From NCBI GenBank assembly GCA_946612455.1, contig CAMOER010000045.1:1-18209 (forward strand): a DNA stretch of 18,209 nt, read 5' to 3'. Made by a program: the position numbers and the translations under genes. The notes below the pieces were generated by a model that made no database searches, was not told where the DNA came from, and saw only the letters and a list, made by a program, of their open reading frames with translations. This document shows, piece after piece, positions 1-10,750 of the stretch. The first letter of the stretch is position 1. Every line of letters begins with the position of its first letter. The stretch comes from UBA3305 sp002373555 (lineage in GTDB: Bacteria; Bacillota; Clostridia; Lachnospirales; Lachnospiraceae).

Positions 1-24
1 CGAACCTGTCCCCATGGGTTATGA

Positions 25-1395
25 TCAAAATGCAATATCCTTCAGTTCCTTCAGCGAAGCCGCCCCGATCACCTTCATCCCGGCGCTGCTCCCGTTCTTT
101 GCCGCATTCACCTTCGGCATCAGACACATCTCATATCCCAGCTTCTCCGCTTCCGACACGCGCTTCTTATCCTGCGTCACGCCCCGGATCTCGCCGGTCA
201 GCCCGACCTCGCCGAATACCACCAGCCCTTCCGGCAGCGGTTTATCGGAATAGCTCGAGATCATCGCCATGATGATCGCCAGATCGATCGAAGGTTCAGA
301 CAGATGCATTCCGCCCGCGATATTAATATAAATATCACACTCGGAAAGCCGGAGGCCAAGCCGTTTTTCCAGTACTGCAGCGAGCAGATTCACACGGTTG
401 AAATCCACGCCCACGGAAGTCCTTCTCGGATTCGGATAATGCGTCCTCGCGACCAGCGCCTGCACCTCCAGCAGCACCGGCCGGGTGCCTTCCATGATGC
501 ACGTAATGACCGAACCGGGCGAACCGGCGGCCCGTCCCTCCGTCAGATGCTCCGAGGGATTCTTCACTTCGTGCAGCCCGCTGCCCTGCATCTCGAATAC
601 GCCGATCTCATCGGTCGCACCGAAACGGTTCTTCACGCCGCGGATCACGCGGTACGTGTCCTGGTGATCTCCTTCGAAATAGAGCACCGTATCCACCATA
701 TGCTCCAGCATCCTGGGGCCGGCGACCGTGCCTTCCTTCGTCACATGACCGACAATGAAGATCGTGATCCCCAGGCCTTTTGCCAGCCCGAGCAGCACGT
801 GCGTCGATTCGCGCACCTGCGAGATGCTTCCCGGCGCCGCCGCCACGTCCTCACGGAACATGGTCTGGATGGAATCGATAACGGCCATCTCCGGCTTCTC
901 TTCCTTCAGCACTTCGGAAATGGCATCGAGCGATGTCTCGCAGAGGAACCGGATCTGATCGGAGAATTCTCCGACTCTGTCCGCGCGGAGCTTGATCTGG
1001 GACAGGGATTCCTCGCCGGAAATATAGAGGACTTTGTGCCCTGCGTCCGCGACATTTTTCGCGACCTGCAGAAGCAGCGTGGACTTGCCGATGCCGGGAT
1101 CGCCGCCGACGAGAATGAGGGAGGCCGGTACGATCCCGCCGCCGAGAACATTATCCAGTTCCGTAAAACCGCTGGAGATGCGGCTTTCCTTCTCCTGCTC
1201 GATCTCCGAGATCCGGACCGGCTTTGCCGATGTGCCCGGCAGGATCTTTTTTGCGGACGGCAGGCTGCGCCTGTCCTCCTTCGGCGCTTCTACGAGCGTG
1301 TTCCACGCCTTGCAGGCAGGGCACTGGCCCTGCCACTTGGGGGATTCATTGCCGCACTCCGTGCAGTAAAATGTGGTTGCCTTTGCTTTTGCCAT
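25..1395 (-). CDS. radA: DNA repair protein RadA (Sms)
   Basis: RadA is a RecA-like, DnaB-related ATPase that helps branch migration and processing of recombination intermediates in the cytoplasm. The 456-residue product matches the usual family length. A C4 zinc finger lies at the N-terminus (Cys11, Cys14, Cys25, Cys28). The Walker A loop GGDPGIGKST is at about residues 97-106, a Walker B-like AVIDSIQTM follows, and the family-specific KNRFG motif sits near residue 255. The C-terminal third is the Lon-protease-like domain (GGMHLSEPSIDLA onwards), which is not expected to be a protease. The start is supported by AGGAGG at 1405-1410, 9 nt before ATG. It lies 88 bp downstream of clpC, the common Firmicutes order, and is probably co-transcribed with it. 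The stop is 24 bp from the window edge, so what follows cannot be judged. Confidence 0.97.
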   Translation of the reverse strand: MAKAKATTFYCTECGNESPKWQGQCPACKAWNTLVEAPKEDRRSLPSAKKILPGTSAKPVRISEIEQEKESRISSGFTELDNVLGGGIVPASLILVGGDPGIGKSTLLLQVAKNVADAGHKVLYISGEESLSQIKLRADRVGEFSDQIRFLCETSLDAISEVLKEEKPEMAVIDSIQTMFREDVAAAPGSISQVRESTHVLLGLAKGLGITIFIVGHVTKEGTVAGPRMLEHMVDTVLYFEGDHQDTYRVIRGVKNRFGATDEIGVFEMQGSGLHEVKNPSEHLTEGRAAGSPGSVITCIMEGTRPVLLEVQALVARTHYPNPRRTSVGVDFNRVNLLAAVLEKRLGLRLSECDIYINIAGGMHLSEPSIDLAIIMAMISSYSDKPLPEGLVVFGEVGLTGEIRGVTQDKKRVSEAEKLGYEMCLMPKVNAAKNGSSAGMKVIGAASLKELKDIAF

Positions 1396-1417
1396 GAAAA
1401 ACTACCTCCTGCCGGAG

Positions 1418-1483
1418 CTGTCCGTCATCCGTTGACGGAATGCCCCGGTCTTCAGGCGGTGGATCCGTTCGGGACTTCGTCCC

Positions 1484-1495
<12 letters not shown>
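1418..1495. repeat. Small palindromic repeat element between clpC and radA
   Basis: This interval has inverted ends: GTCATCC at 1424-1430 and GGATGAC at 1487-1493, with CTG/CAG just outside. Two inner hairpins are visible: GGGAC/GTCCC with a 3-nt loop (1471-1483) and CCGTCA/TGACGG with a 5-nt loop (1422-1438). There is no T-tract after either, so it is not an obvious terminator. The minus-strand end (TGTCATCCTGAGGGACGAAG) resembles the GTCATCCTGAG-type palindromes scattered between genes of many bacteria; that resemblance is from memory. It supplies the last clpC codons and the stop. It could be a MITE-like relic or an mRNA processing or stability hairpin. Confidence 0.5.
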
Positions 1496-3910
<2,415 letters not shown>

Positions 3911-5590
3911 TTACTGTTTCTCCGTCATATCGTCTTTGTCGAAGGTATCCGGAAGAAGTCCGCCCGGGACCACCATCGGGAAGACCATCTCGTCACAGTC
4001 TGTCATGCAGTCGATGACGGCGGGTTTGCCGGATGCGAGCGCTTCGCAGAAAGCGGCCTCCGCTTCTTCCCTGGTCCGCACGGTATAGCCTTTCACGCCA
4101 AGCGCTTCGGCAACGGCGGCATAATTCACTTTATCCTTTACGACTGTCTCGGAATACCGCTTCTCATAGAACAGATTCTGCCACTGTCTGACCATTCCGA
4201 GGGCGTGGTTGTCCACGATCACGGTGATCACCGCGAGATCGTTCGCGCTGACCGTGGCCAGCTCGTTCATGTTCATGCGGAAGCATCCGTCGCCGGTCAC
4301 CTGTACGACCGTGCGCTCCGGGAAGGCCGTCTTCGCACCGATCGCCGCGCCGAGACCGTAGCCCATCGTTCCCAGACCGCCGGAGCTTAAGAAGGTGCGC
4401 GGCTGTCTGTAGGTATAATACTGGGCCGACCACATCTGATGCTGGCCGACATCCGTGACGATCACGGTGTCCTCCGGTGTATTCCGGTCGATCATGGAAA
4501 TGATCCAGGGACCGGAAAGGCCCGCTTCCACGGGCATCGGATACTGTTTCTTGCGCTCCTGCACCTTCGCCATCCATTCCGGATGCGACTGTGCCGCAAG
4601 CTTCGCATTCAGTTCCGTAAGCACCGGTTTGATATCGCCGATGATCGATGCATCCGTGCGGATGTTCTTGTTGATCTCCGCGGGATCAATATCGATATGG
4701 ATGATCTTCGCGTTCGAGGCGAATTTCTCGGTATTGCCGGTACATCTGTCGGAAAAACGCACGCCGATGCCGATCAGCAGATCGCATTCCGCCACGGAAA
4801 AGTTCGTAGTCTTCGTGCCGTGCATGCCGAGCATGCCCATATAGCGGGGATCGGCTTCGTCAAAAGCGCCCTGGCCCATCAGAGAGAGCGTCACCGGCGC
4901 ATCGACTTTGTCTACAAATTCCGCAAGCTCGGCGGAAGCATTCGCGGCGATCACGCCGCCGCCGGCAAAAATGACCGGCTTCTTCGCTTCGCGGATCATC
5001 GAAAGCGCTGTTTCGATTTCTCTCTCTTTGATCTTCACTTCATCCTTCACGATCGGATCGGGCTGCTTGGGCTCGAATTCCGTGACCGCAGCGGTGACAT
5101 CCTTCGTGATATCGACGAGCACCGGACCGGGACGGCCCTTCTTCGCCAGTCGGAAAGCCCTGCGGATCGTTGGCGCGATATCCTCCACGCGCTTGACGAT
5201 CGTACCGTATTTCGTGATCGGAATCGCCACGCCGGCGATATCGACCTCCTGGAAGGAATCCTTACCCAGGACGGCATTGCCGACATTGCAGGTGATCGCA
5301 ACGACCGGCACCGAATCCATATAGGCGGTGGCCAGACCCGTGACCAGGTTGGTCGCGCCGGGGCCGGACGTCGCAAAGCAGACGCCGACCTTGCCGGTCG
5401 TGCGGGCATAGCCGTCCGCAGCATGGGCAGCACCCTGCTCATGCGACGTTCTCACATGGTGGATCCTGTCCCTGTAGTGATACAGAGCATCATAAACATT
5501 CAGAATGGCGCCTCCCGGATAGCCGAAAACGGTATCCACGCCCTGCTCCAGAAGGCACTCCATCACGATCTGTGAACCGTTAAGCTTCAT
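3911..5590 (-). CDS. ilvB: Acetolactate synthase, large (catalytic) subunit
   Basis: This is a thiamine-diphosphate- and FAD-dependent enzyme that condenses two pyruvates to acetolactate, or pyruvate and 2-oxobutyrate to acetohydroxybutyrate, at the entry to valine, leucine and isoleucine synthesis. The 559 residues match the family. The catalytic Glu51 lies in SHEQGAAHAADGYAR, and the TPP/Mg motif begins at GDG (433-435) and runs to Asn461. The FAD-domain regions LLIGIGVRFSDR and IIHIDIDPAEINKN indicate the anabolic, FAD-type enzyme rather than catabolic AlsS. The ATG follows GGGGGAG by 8 nt and lies 23 bp after ilvD. No small regulatory subunit (ilvN/ilvH) is adjacent; clpC begins immediately after the stop. 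A regulatory subunit would have to be encoded elsewhere, otherwise the enzyme works alone. Confidence 0.95.
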   Translation of the reverse strand: MKLNGSQIVMECLLEQGVDTVFGYPGGAILNVYDALYHYRDRIHHVRTSHEQGAAHAADGYARTTGKVGVCFATSGPGATNLVTGLATAYMDSVPVVAITCNVGNAVLGKDSFQEVDIAGVAIPITKYGTIVKRVEDIAPTIRRAFRLAKKGRPGPVLVDITKDVTAAVTEFEPKQPDPIVKDEVKIKEREIETALSMIREAKKPVIFAGGGVIAANASAELAEFVDKVDAPVTLSLMGQGAFDEADPRYMGMLGMHGTKTTNFSVAECDLLIGIGVRFSDRCTGNTEKFASNAKIIHIDIDPAEINKNIRTDASIIGDIKPVLTELNAKLAAQSHPEWMAKVQERKKQYPMPVEAGLSGPWIISMIDRNTPEDTVIVTDVGQHQMWSAQYYTYRQPRTFLSSGGLGTMGYGLGAAIGAKTAFPERTVVQVTGDGCFRMNMNELATVSANDLAVITVIVDNHALGMVRQWQNLFYEKRYSETVVKDKVNYAAVAEALGVKGYTVRTREEAEAAFCEALASGKPAVIDCMTDCDEMVFPMVVPGGLLPDTFDKDDMTEKQ

Positions 5591-5613
5591 TCAATTAACT
5601 CCCCCGTTGTATG

Positions 5614-7278
5614 TCACTTGATCTCAAGAATGGCGCCGCGGTTGCCGGATGTGACCAGCTTCGCATATCTGGCAAGATAGCCGGTGGTGACCTTCGGCTC
5701 CTTCGGCTTCCATTCCGCTTTTCTTCTCGCAAGCTCTTCATCATCGACCTTCAGATCGAGCCGGCAGGCATCGATGTCGATGGAAATGATATCGCCCTCA
5801 TGCACCAGCGCGATCGGTCCGCCGACAGCTGCTTCCGGCGAAACGTGTCCGATCGACGCGCCTCTGGAAGCGCCGGAGAATCTGCCGTCCGTGATCAGCG
5901 CTACGCTTGCGCCGAGGCCCATGCCCGCGATCGCAGACGTGGGATTGAGCATCTCTCTCATACCGGGGCCGCCCTTCGGGCCCTCATAACGGATAACGAC
6001 GACATCACCGGGCACAATCTTTCCGCCCTTGATGGCAGCAATCGCATCCTCTTCGCAGTCAAAGACCCTCGCGGGACCTTCGTGCTTCATCATCTCCGGA
6101 ACGACAGCGGAACGCTTGACAACGCCGGAATCGGGTGCCAGGTTGCCGGTCAGGATCGCCAGACCGCCGGTCTCGGAATAGGGATTCTCGACCGGGCGGA
6201 TGACCTCCGGATCCCGGTTGACGGCCTTCGCAATATTTTCACCGACCGTCTTGCCGGTCGCAGTGATCAGATCGGTATAAAGCAGGTTCTTCTTGGTCAG
6301 CTCCTTCATGACCGCGTACACGCCGCCCGCCTGGTACAGATCCTCCATGTAGGTAGGACCGGCCGGTGCCAGATGGCAGAGGTTCGGCGTGCGTCTGCTG
6401 ATCTCGTTCGCCAGCGAAAGATCCAGATTGACGCCGGCTTCGTGCGCGATCGCGGGCAGGTGGAGCATGGTATTCGTGGAACATCCGAGCGCCATGTCGA
6501 CGGTCAGCGCGTTCAGGAACGCCTTCTCATTCATGATATCTCTCGGACGGATATTTTTCTCCAGCAGTTCCATGACCTTCATGCCGGCGTGCTTCGCAAG
6601 CTTGATCCTCGCGGAATAGACGGCGGGAATGGTGCCGTTGCCTTCCAGGCCCATGCCGATCGCTTCGGTCAGGCAGTTCATGGAGTTGGCGGTATACATG
6701 CCGGAGCAGGAACCGCAGGTCGGACACACGGAATTCTCGAATTCCCGGACATCGTCTTCCGTCATGGTACCGGCGGCATAGCTGCCGACTGCTTCGAACA
6801 TGGAGGAAAGGGAGCGCTTCTGCCCCTTGACGCGGCCGGCCAGCATCGGACCGCCGCTGACGAATACGGTGGGAATATTGAGCCTGGCGGCTGCCATCAG
6901 GAGGCCGGGCACGTTCTTGTCACAGTTCGGTACCATGACCAGCGCGTCAAATGCGTGCGCGAGCGCCATGCACTCCGTGGAGTCGCAGATCAGGTCTCTG
7001 GTGACCAGAGAATATTTCATGCCGATATGGCCCATGGCGATGCCGTCGCAGACCGCGATCGCGGGGAAAACGATGGGCGTGCCGCCGGCCATGGCGACGC
7101 CCTGTTTGACGGCGTCAACGATCTTGTCCAGATTCATATGTCCCGGAACGATCTCATTATAGGAACTGACGATACCGACAAGCGGTCTGTTAAGCTCTTC
7201 TTCCGTCATGCCCAGCGCATTGAATAAAGATCTGTGCGGAGCCTGCTGCATCCCCTTCGTTACAGAATCACTCTTCAT
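5614..7278 (-). CDS. ilvD: Dihydroxy-acid dehydratase
   Basis: IlvD dehydrates 2,3-dihydroxy-isovalerate and 2,3-dihydroxy-3-methylvalerate to the 2-oxo acids, the step before transamination in branched-chain amino acid synthesis. The 554-residue protein carries the Fe-S ligand region around Cys119 (VPNCDKNVPG), the CPTCGSCSG motif (185-193) and DGRFSGASRGASIGHVSPEA near the C-terminus. The early segment reads NEIVPGHMN, with Gly where plant and mycobacterial [2Fe-2S] enzymes have Cys. This suggests the E. coli-like, oxygen-labile [4Fe-4S] type, as expected in an anaerobe; that cluster assignment is inferred. GGAGGG precedes the ATG by 6 nt. The gene lies 27 bp after the DUF6273-type gene and 23 bp before ilvB. 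No T-box leader or other amino-acid attenuator fits in the 27-bp gap. Confidence 0.96.
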   Translation of the reverse strand: MKSDSVTKGMQQAPHRSLFNALGMTEEELNRPLVGIVSSYNEIVPGHMNLDKIVDAVKQGVAMAGGTPIVFPAIAVCDGIAMGHIGMKYSLVTRDLICDSTECMALAHAFDALVMVPNCDKNVPGLLMAAARLNIPTVFVSGGPMLAGRVKGQKRSLSSMFEAVGSYAAGTMTEDDVREFENSVCPTCGSCSGMYTANSMNCLTEAIGMGLEGNGTIPAVYSARIKLAKHAGMKVMELLEKNIRPRDIMNEKAFLNALTVDMALGCSTNTMLHLPAIAHEAGVNLDLSLANEISRRTPNLCHLAPAGPTYMEDLYQAGGVYAVMKELTKKNLLYTDLITATGKTVGENIAKAVNRDPEVIRPVENPYSETGGLAILTGNLAPDSGVVKRSAVVPEMMKHEGPARVFDCEEDAIAAIKGGKIVPGDVVVIRYEGPKGGPGMREMLNPTSAIAGMGLGASVALITDGRFSGASRGASIGHVSPEAAVGGPIALVHEGDIISIDIDACRLDLKVDDEELARRKAEWKPKEPKVTTGYLARYAKLVTSGNRGAILEIK

Positions 7279-7305
7279 TATTATCCCTCCGTACTTGAAT
7301 TCGTC

Positions 7306-8808
7306 TTATGAAAGATCCACTTTGATAACAGGCTTTACGCGAATGGCGTCTGTCCCGACATCATACCCATTCGGCATTACTTTGTTTTCTATCCCTGCGA
7401 ATGCTTCCATGCCCGCGTGTTCTCCCGGTGTCCGGAGCCACGTGTCCTTCTTCCATTCCGGGAAAAGGTTTTTATACTGCTCAAACTCGCCGATACTGAA
7501 AATATATACCCTGTCCGACGTTGCCGGATTCACGTCCGTACCGGTCTGCGAAGGCTCCTCCGCAAGATCGCTCTCCAGTAGAAGCGCCGCCTCTTCCGGC
7601 GTGAATTTTTCCGTAATGTAGCCATCATTCAGATAGGCCCGGAGCGACGAGTCCGCCCAGGTGCAGGGCTTTCCGTCTGCGGAAAATGCGACCTCGGGAA
7701 TGTTCTCCAGACGGAGCAGCAATGCCTCGCTGCCGTCATTTTCCAGCACGGTCCAGTCGGTGCCCGCGAAATGCACGGTCTGTCCGGCATGTGCCGCTGC
7801 GATATGCTTCTTCTCGGCGCCGGCATACATCGCGTCCGCTTCCGCATCACCGCTCTGTGCGATCTCCCGGAGCGTATCTCTCGCGGTATCCCAGCTGCCT
7901 TCGTTATACGCCTTGATCCCGGCGGCTCTTCTGGCGGCATCATAGGTGCCCCGAAGGTCCTCACGGCCGTGATTCTTCAGCGCGCTTCCGTACGCCTGCC
8001 AGGCCTTGTCCTCCATGCCGATCATCATCTCAAAGTCGCCCTTGAGTTTCAGATAGGTGCTGGTCTTCGTGAAGCCGAAGACGGTGAGGAGAACGAGCAC
8101 GGCAGCCGCGCCAAGCATCAGAAGCCGGAGTCTTATACGCTGCTCCATCTTCATGGCGCGCTTCTTCAGCTTGGCCGCCTGCTCTTCGTAATCATTGCAG
8201 GCAATGGCCTGTGCATATAATCCCGGCTCTGTATGCTTCTCCAGAAGCTTGTTCTTTTTGATCAGCTTCGCCATGCCCTCGTACTGGTCGGCGGCGTAGC
8301 GCAGCTCCGCGGCGGTCGCCGCATGATCCCGCAGATCCGAGGCGCTCTGATACGCCTCGATGATGGTCTTCGCACGGGAAGCATACGCCTTTTCACGCAC
8401 ACGGTTGCGTACTTTCTTCAGATTTTTGAGCGACAGACACTTACGGATATATTCCGGGTCGTCCGTCCTGTCAGGCTCTGCCGGTTTGTGATCGGCACCG
8501 TCCTCATCATCCGTGAAGGATTCCGGCGCGGAGATCTCCTCCGCTTCTTCCTCTTCGGCCGGCTCGGCTTCCTGCGGATCTGCCTCTGCCGGTTCTGCTT
8601 CCGGCATTTCCTCCGCGAACGTGATCTCTCCCTCTTTGACCATCGCTACGAGATGCTTGAAGATATCCCGCGCTCTGGTATAATACCGGGCCCGGTATTC
8701 CTCGATCTGCAGCTTGTCGGCCATGTCTTCATAGGAGAGACCGAGCTCGTATTCCTGGATCGGCGTCAGTTCTGCCGTCAGATCCTCAATTTTGATCTTT
8801 TTTGCCAT
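7306..8808 (-). CDS. Membrane-anchored DUF6273-type protein of unknown function
   Basis: I do not recognise a function. Reading the 500-residue product in order: a Lys/Glu-rich N-terminus with helices at about 15-60; an acidic Glu/Ala/Pro linker (66-92); helical, tetratricopeptide-like segments (about 118-220); one transmembrane helix (about 228-247) with basic residues before it; a second helical, repeat-like part (about 250-350); and a C-terminal domain with CTWADSSLRAYLN and FTPEEAALL. That last pattern resembles DUF6273 domains of Clostridia, which have an FGE/lectin-like look. With no signal peptide, the topology is probably N-terminus in and DUF6273 domain outside. I chose ATG at 8808, with AGGAA about 7 nt upstream, over an in-frame TTG at 8823 that overlaps this site. 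It lies 27 bp upstream of ilvD, so may be co-transcribed with it. Confidence 0.8.
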   Translation of the reverse strand: MAKKIKIEDLTAELTPIQEYELGLSYEDMADKLQIEEYRARYYTRARDIFKHLVAMVKEGEITFAEEMPEAEPAEADPQEAEPAEEEEAEEISAPESFTDDEDGADHKPAEPDRTDDPEYIRKCLSLKNLKKVRNRVREKAYASRAKTIIEAYQSASDLRDHAATAAELRYAADQYEGMAKLIKKNKLLEKHTEPGLYAQAIACNDYEEQAAKLKKRAMKMEQRIRLRLLMLGAAAVLVLLTVFGFTKTSTYLKLKGDFEMMIGMEDKAWQAYGSALKNHGREDLRGTYDAARRAAGIKAYNEGSWDTARDTLREIAQSGDAEADAMYAGAEKKHIAAAHAGQTVHFAGTDWTVLENDGSEALLLRLENIPEVAFSADGKPCTWADSSLRAYLNDGYITEKFTPEEAALLLESDLAEEPSQTGTDVNPATSDRVYIFSIGEFEQYKNLFPEWKKDTWLRTPGEHAGMEAFAGIENKVMPNGYDVGTDAIRVKPVIKVDLS

Positions 8809-8843
8809 AAAAGGTTCCTGCAATAAATATAGATTAAAATGCC

Positions 8844-8875
8844 AAAAGAGAGCAAATGATGTGCATCATTTGCTC
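8844..8875 (-). terminator. Intrinsic terminator after yajC
   Basis: A perfect 12-bp inverted repeat, GAGCAAATGATG (8850-8861) and CATCATTTGCTC (8864-8875), leaves only 2 nt between the arms, so it would form an 11-bp stem with a 4-nt loop. On the minus strand it is followed by TCTTTT, which suits termination of the tgt-yajC transcript. It lies 38 bp past the yajC stop and about 40 bp before the next start. On the plus strand no T-run follows. The T-tract is short and interrupted, so termination may be partial. Confidence 0.75.
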
Positions 8876-8913
8876 CTCACATTAGACTTACATGTTCACT
8901 TGATGTGCCTTGC

Positions 8914-9216
8914 TCAATCCTGTGAAGGCTTCTCTATCTGCACGATCGCGGCTTTCTGCATGGGGATACGGCAGTTCTTGTTGTTGCCGAACTCGACGAT
9001 CACGACATCCTCGGTGATGTCAATGATGGTGCCGTAGAAACCGCTGGTGGTAAGGCAGGAATCGCCAACTTCCATGTTGTTCATCAGTTCCGTCTGCTGC
9101 TTCTTCTGCTTGTTCTGCGGACGAATGACCACAAAATACATGAAAGCAAAGATGATGACAATGTAAAGAACCCAGAAAGTTCCGCTCATTCCGCCGCCGG
9201 TTGCTGCAAGTAACAT
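8914..9216 (-). CDS. yajC: Preprotein translocase accessory subunit YajC
   Basis: YajC is a small single-span membrane protein associated with SecDF and the Sec translocon. The 100-residue product has the classic layout: a short N-terminus, one transmembrane helix at about residues 13-33 (FWVLYIVIIFAFMYFVVI), the family signature RPQNKQKK immediately inside, and a small cytoplasmic domain with VGDSCLTTSGFYGTI and IVEFGNN. GGGAGGG lies about 7 nt before the ATG. The gene is 52 bp downstream of tgt, the widely conserved tgt-yajC order. A terminator follows directly, so secD/secF are not in this transcript here. Confidence 0.95.
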   Translation of the reverse strand: MLLAATGGGMSGTFWVLYIVIIFAFMYFVVIRPQNKQKKQQTELMNNMEVGDSCLTTSGFYGTIIDITEDVVIVEFGNNKNCRIPMQKAAIVQIEKPSQD

Positions 9217-9268
9217 ATTATGACCCTCCCTGCCTGCCGGCAGATCCTCTCAGAAAGGACCTTTCAAT

Positions 9269-10411
9269 TCAGTCCTGTCCGCCTTCCATGCCTGCAAGCT
9301 TTTCCTTTTTGTAGTCCGAATACCGGCCCTCTTCAATGGCCTGGCGTATTTCAGCCATCATTGTATTATAAAAAGATAAATTATGCAAGACGCAAAAACG
9401 CAGGCCCAGCATTTCCTTTGCCTTCAGAAGATGGCGGATATACGCCCTGGAATAGCCTTCTCTGCAGACCGGGCACTGACAGCCTTCCTCGATCGGCCGG
9501 GGATCGGTCTCGTAGCAGGCGTTCATCATGTTCATCTTGCCGTGATTGGTATAGACATGGCCGTGCCGGCCGTTCCTGGTGGGATAAACGCAGTCGAAGA
9601 AATCCACGCCGCGGTCGACAGCCTCGAGGATATTCGCGGGGGTGCCGACGCCCATCAGATAGACAGGCTTGTTCTGCGGAAGTTCCGGGACGACAGCATC
9701 CAGGATCTCATACATCTGCGCATGCGTTTCGCCGACGGCCAGGCCGCCGATCGCGTAGCCGGGCAGATCAAGTTCGCGGATGGCCTTCGCGTGTTCAACG
9801 CGGATATCCGCAAATGTGCCGCCCTGGTTGATGCCAAAGAGAACCTGACCGGGATTGACGGTATCGGGCAGCGCATTGAGCCTGTCGAGCTCGGCCTTGC
9901 AGCGGTAGAGCCATCTGGTCGTCCGTGCAACGCTGTTTTCCATGTATTCCCTGGTGGAAGGGTACGGTGCGCATTCGTCAAAAGCCATGGCGATATCGGA
10001 GCCGAGATTGCTCTGGATCTGCATGCTTTCTTCGGGCCCGATGAAGAGCTTCCGGCCGTCAATATGGGAGTTGAAGCGTACGCCTTCCTCTTTGATCTTC
10101 CGGAGACCGGCCAGGGAGAAGACCTGGAATCCGCCGGAATCAGTGAGAATGGGCTTGTCCCAGTGCATGAACTTATGCAGGCCGCCCATCTGTTTGACGA
10201 TCCTGTCGCCGGGGCGGACATGAAGATGGTAGGTGTTGGAGAGCTCGACGAGGGTGCCGATGCTCTTCAGATCGGCGGCGGAGACAGCGCCTTTGATGGC
10301 GGCGGCTGTGCCGACATTCATGAAGACGGGAGTCTGGATCTCGCCGTGGGGGGTTTTGAAGGAGCCGCGTTTGGCGCGGCCGGAGGTCTTGATTAAGGTA
10401 TATTTATCCAT
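9269..10411 (-). CDS. tgt: Queuine/preQ1 tRNA-guanine transglycosylase
   Basis: Tgt exchanges guanine-34 of GUN-anticodon tRNAs for preQ1 in bacterial queuosine synthesis. The 380-residue protein is full length. Asp91 in DSGGFQVFSL is the general acid/base region, and Asp273 in FFDCVYPTRNGRHG is the expected nucleophile. The zinc site is Cys311, Cys313, Cys316 (CQCPVC) and His343 (LHNLSFYN). The ATG has only a weak purine-rich AGAAAG about 7 nt upstream, unlike the strong sites of its neighbours. queA, a common partner, is not next to it. The 207-bp palindrome ends 76 bp upstream of its start and could affect its expression. yajC follows after 52 bp and is probably co-transcribed. Confidence 0.97.
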   Translation of the reverse strand: MDKYTLIKTSGRAKRGSFKTPHGEIQTPVFMNVGTAAAIKGAVSAADLKSIGTLVELSNTYHLHVRPGDRIVKQMGGLHKFMHWDKPILTDSGGFQVFSLAGLRKIKEEGVRFNSHIDGRKLFIGPEESMQIQSNLGSDIAMAFDECAPYPSTREYMENSVARTTRWLYRCKAELDRLNALPDTVNPGQVLFGINQGGTFADIRVEHAKAIRELDLPGYAIGGLAVGETHAQMYEILDAVVPELPQNKPVYLMGVGTPANILEAVDRGVDFFDCVYPTRNGRHGHVYTNHGKMNMMNACYETDPRPIEEGCQCPVCREGYSRAYIRHLLKAKEMLGLRFCVLHNLSFYNTMMAEIRQAIEEGRYSDYKKEKLAGMEGGQD

Positions 10412-10486
10412 GTTTGTTTCTTTCTATTTGTTGTAGTAGGTTACCGACTAAAGGAAATACTGGTGCATCCTCAGGTGAGGGAAGTA

Positions 10487-10693
10487 ATTTGATTGAGTGA
10501 CGCCGTGCCGGTATGCTGATACCGGAAACAGGGGTCGCTCCGATTGCTTCGCTTACGGGACGAAACATATGCACACCAATTTTTCAACGAATAAAGCGTG
10601 TTGAAAAATGGGAGGCAGTTTCGCCCGAAGCTGTCGCTCTCCGCTCAACAGTTCCCGGTATCAGCATACCGGCACGGCTGTCATCCGTCAAAT
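10487..10693 (-). repeat. 207-bp imperfect palindrome between the SGNH gene and tgt
   Basis: The core is a perfect 24-bp inverted repeat (10502-10525 and 10655-10678, beginning GCCGTGCCGG and ending CCGGCACGGC). Further pairs nest inside: GTTTCGTCC with GGGCGAAAC, then a central 10-bp pair ATTTTTCAAC (10579-10588) and GTTGAAAAAT (10600-10609). Outside, ATTTGA (10487-10492) pairs with TCAAAT (10688-10693). Two imperfect positions are G.U wobbles if the minus strand is transcribed but A.C mismatches if the plus strand is, so it is best read as a long minus-strand RNA hairpin. No open reading frame in it looks real. It fills most of the 339-bp gap 10412-10750, in which I see no other gene. It may be a MITE-like element, a structured RNA or a barrier to read-through into tgt. 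Confidence 0.75.
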
Positions 10694-10750
10694 GGAGTAG
10701 GGAGGATCTTACCGCTGAAGCGTCACTTTGAAGCACTTGCAAAGAACCGC

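Noticed and set aside
5611..7227. Plus-strand open frame of 538 codons across ilvD
   Set aside because: It mirrors ilvD codon structure on the opposite strand and lacks any domain. ilvD is unambiguous.
8826..8854. Possible promoter TTGCTC - 18 bp - TATATT for the DUF6273-type gene
   Set aside because: The -35 match is weak and lies inside the terminator hairpin arm. The AT-rich stretch alone could produce the -10 match, so I could not support it as a feature.
9383..10396. Plus-strand open frame of 337 codons across tgt
   Set aside because: It is an antisense shadow of a complete, motif-bearing tgt gene.
10412..10486. preQ1 riboswitch in the tgt leader
   Set aside because: I see no compact pseudoknot pattern with the A-rich tail of preQ1 classes. 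Only a small CCTCA/TGAGG hairpin (10469-10480) and GGTAACC are present.
10680..10692. Similarity of the palindrome flank (TGTCATCCGTCAA) to the clpC-radA repeat end
   Set aside because: Only about nine bases agree and the surrounding structures differ, so it could be chance. I do not treat them as the same repeat family.
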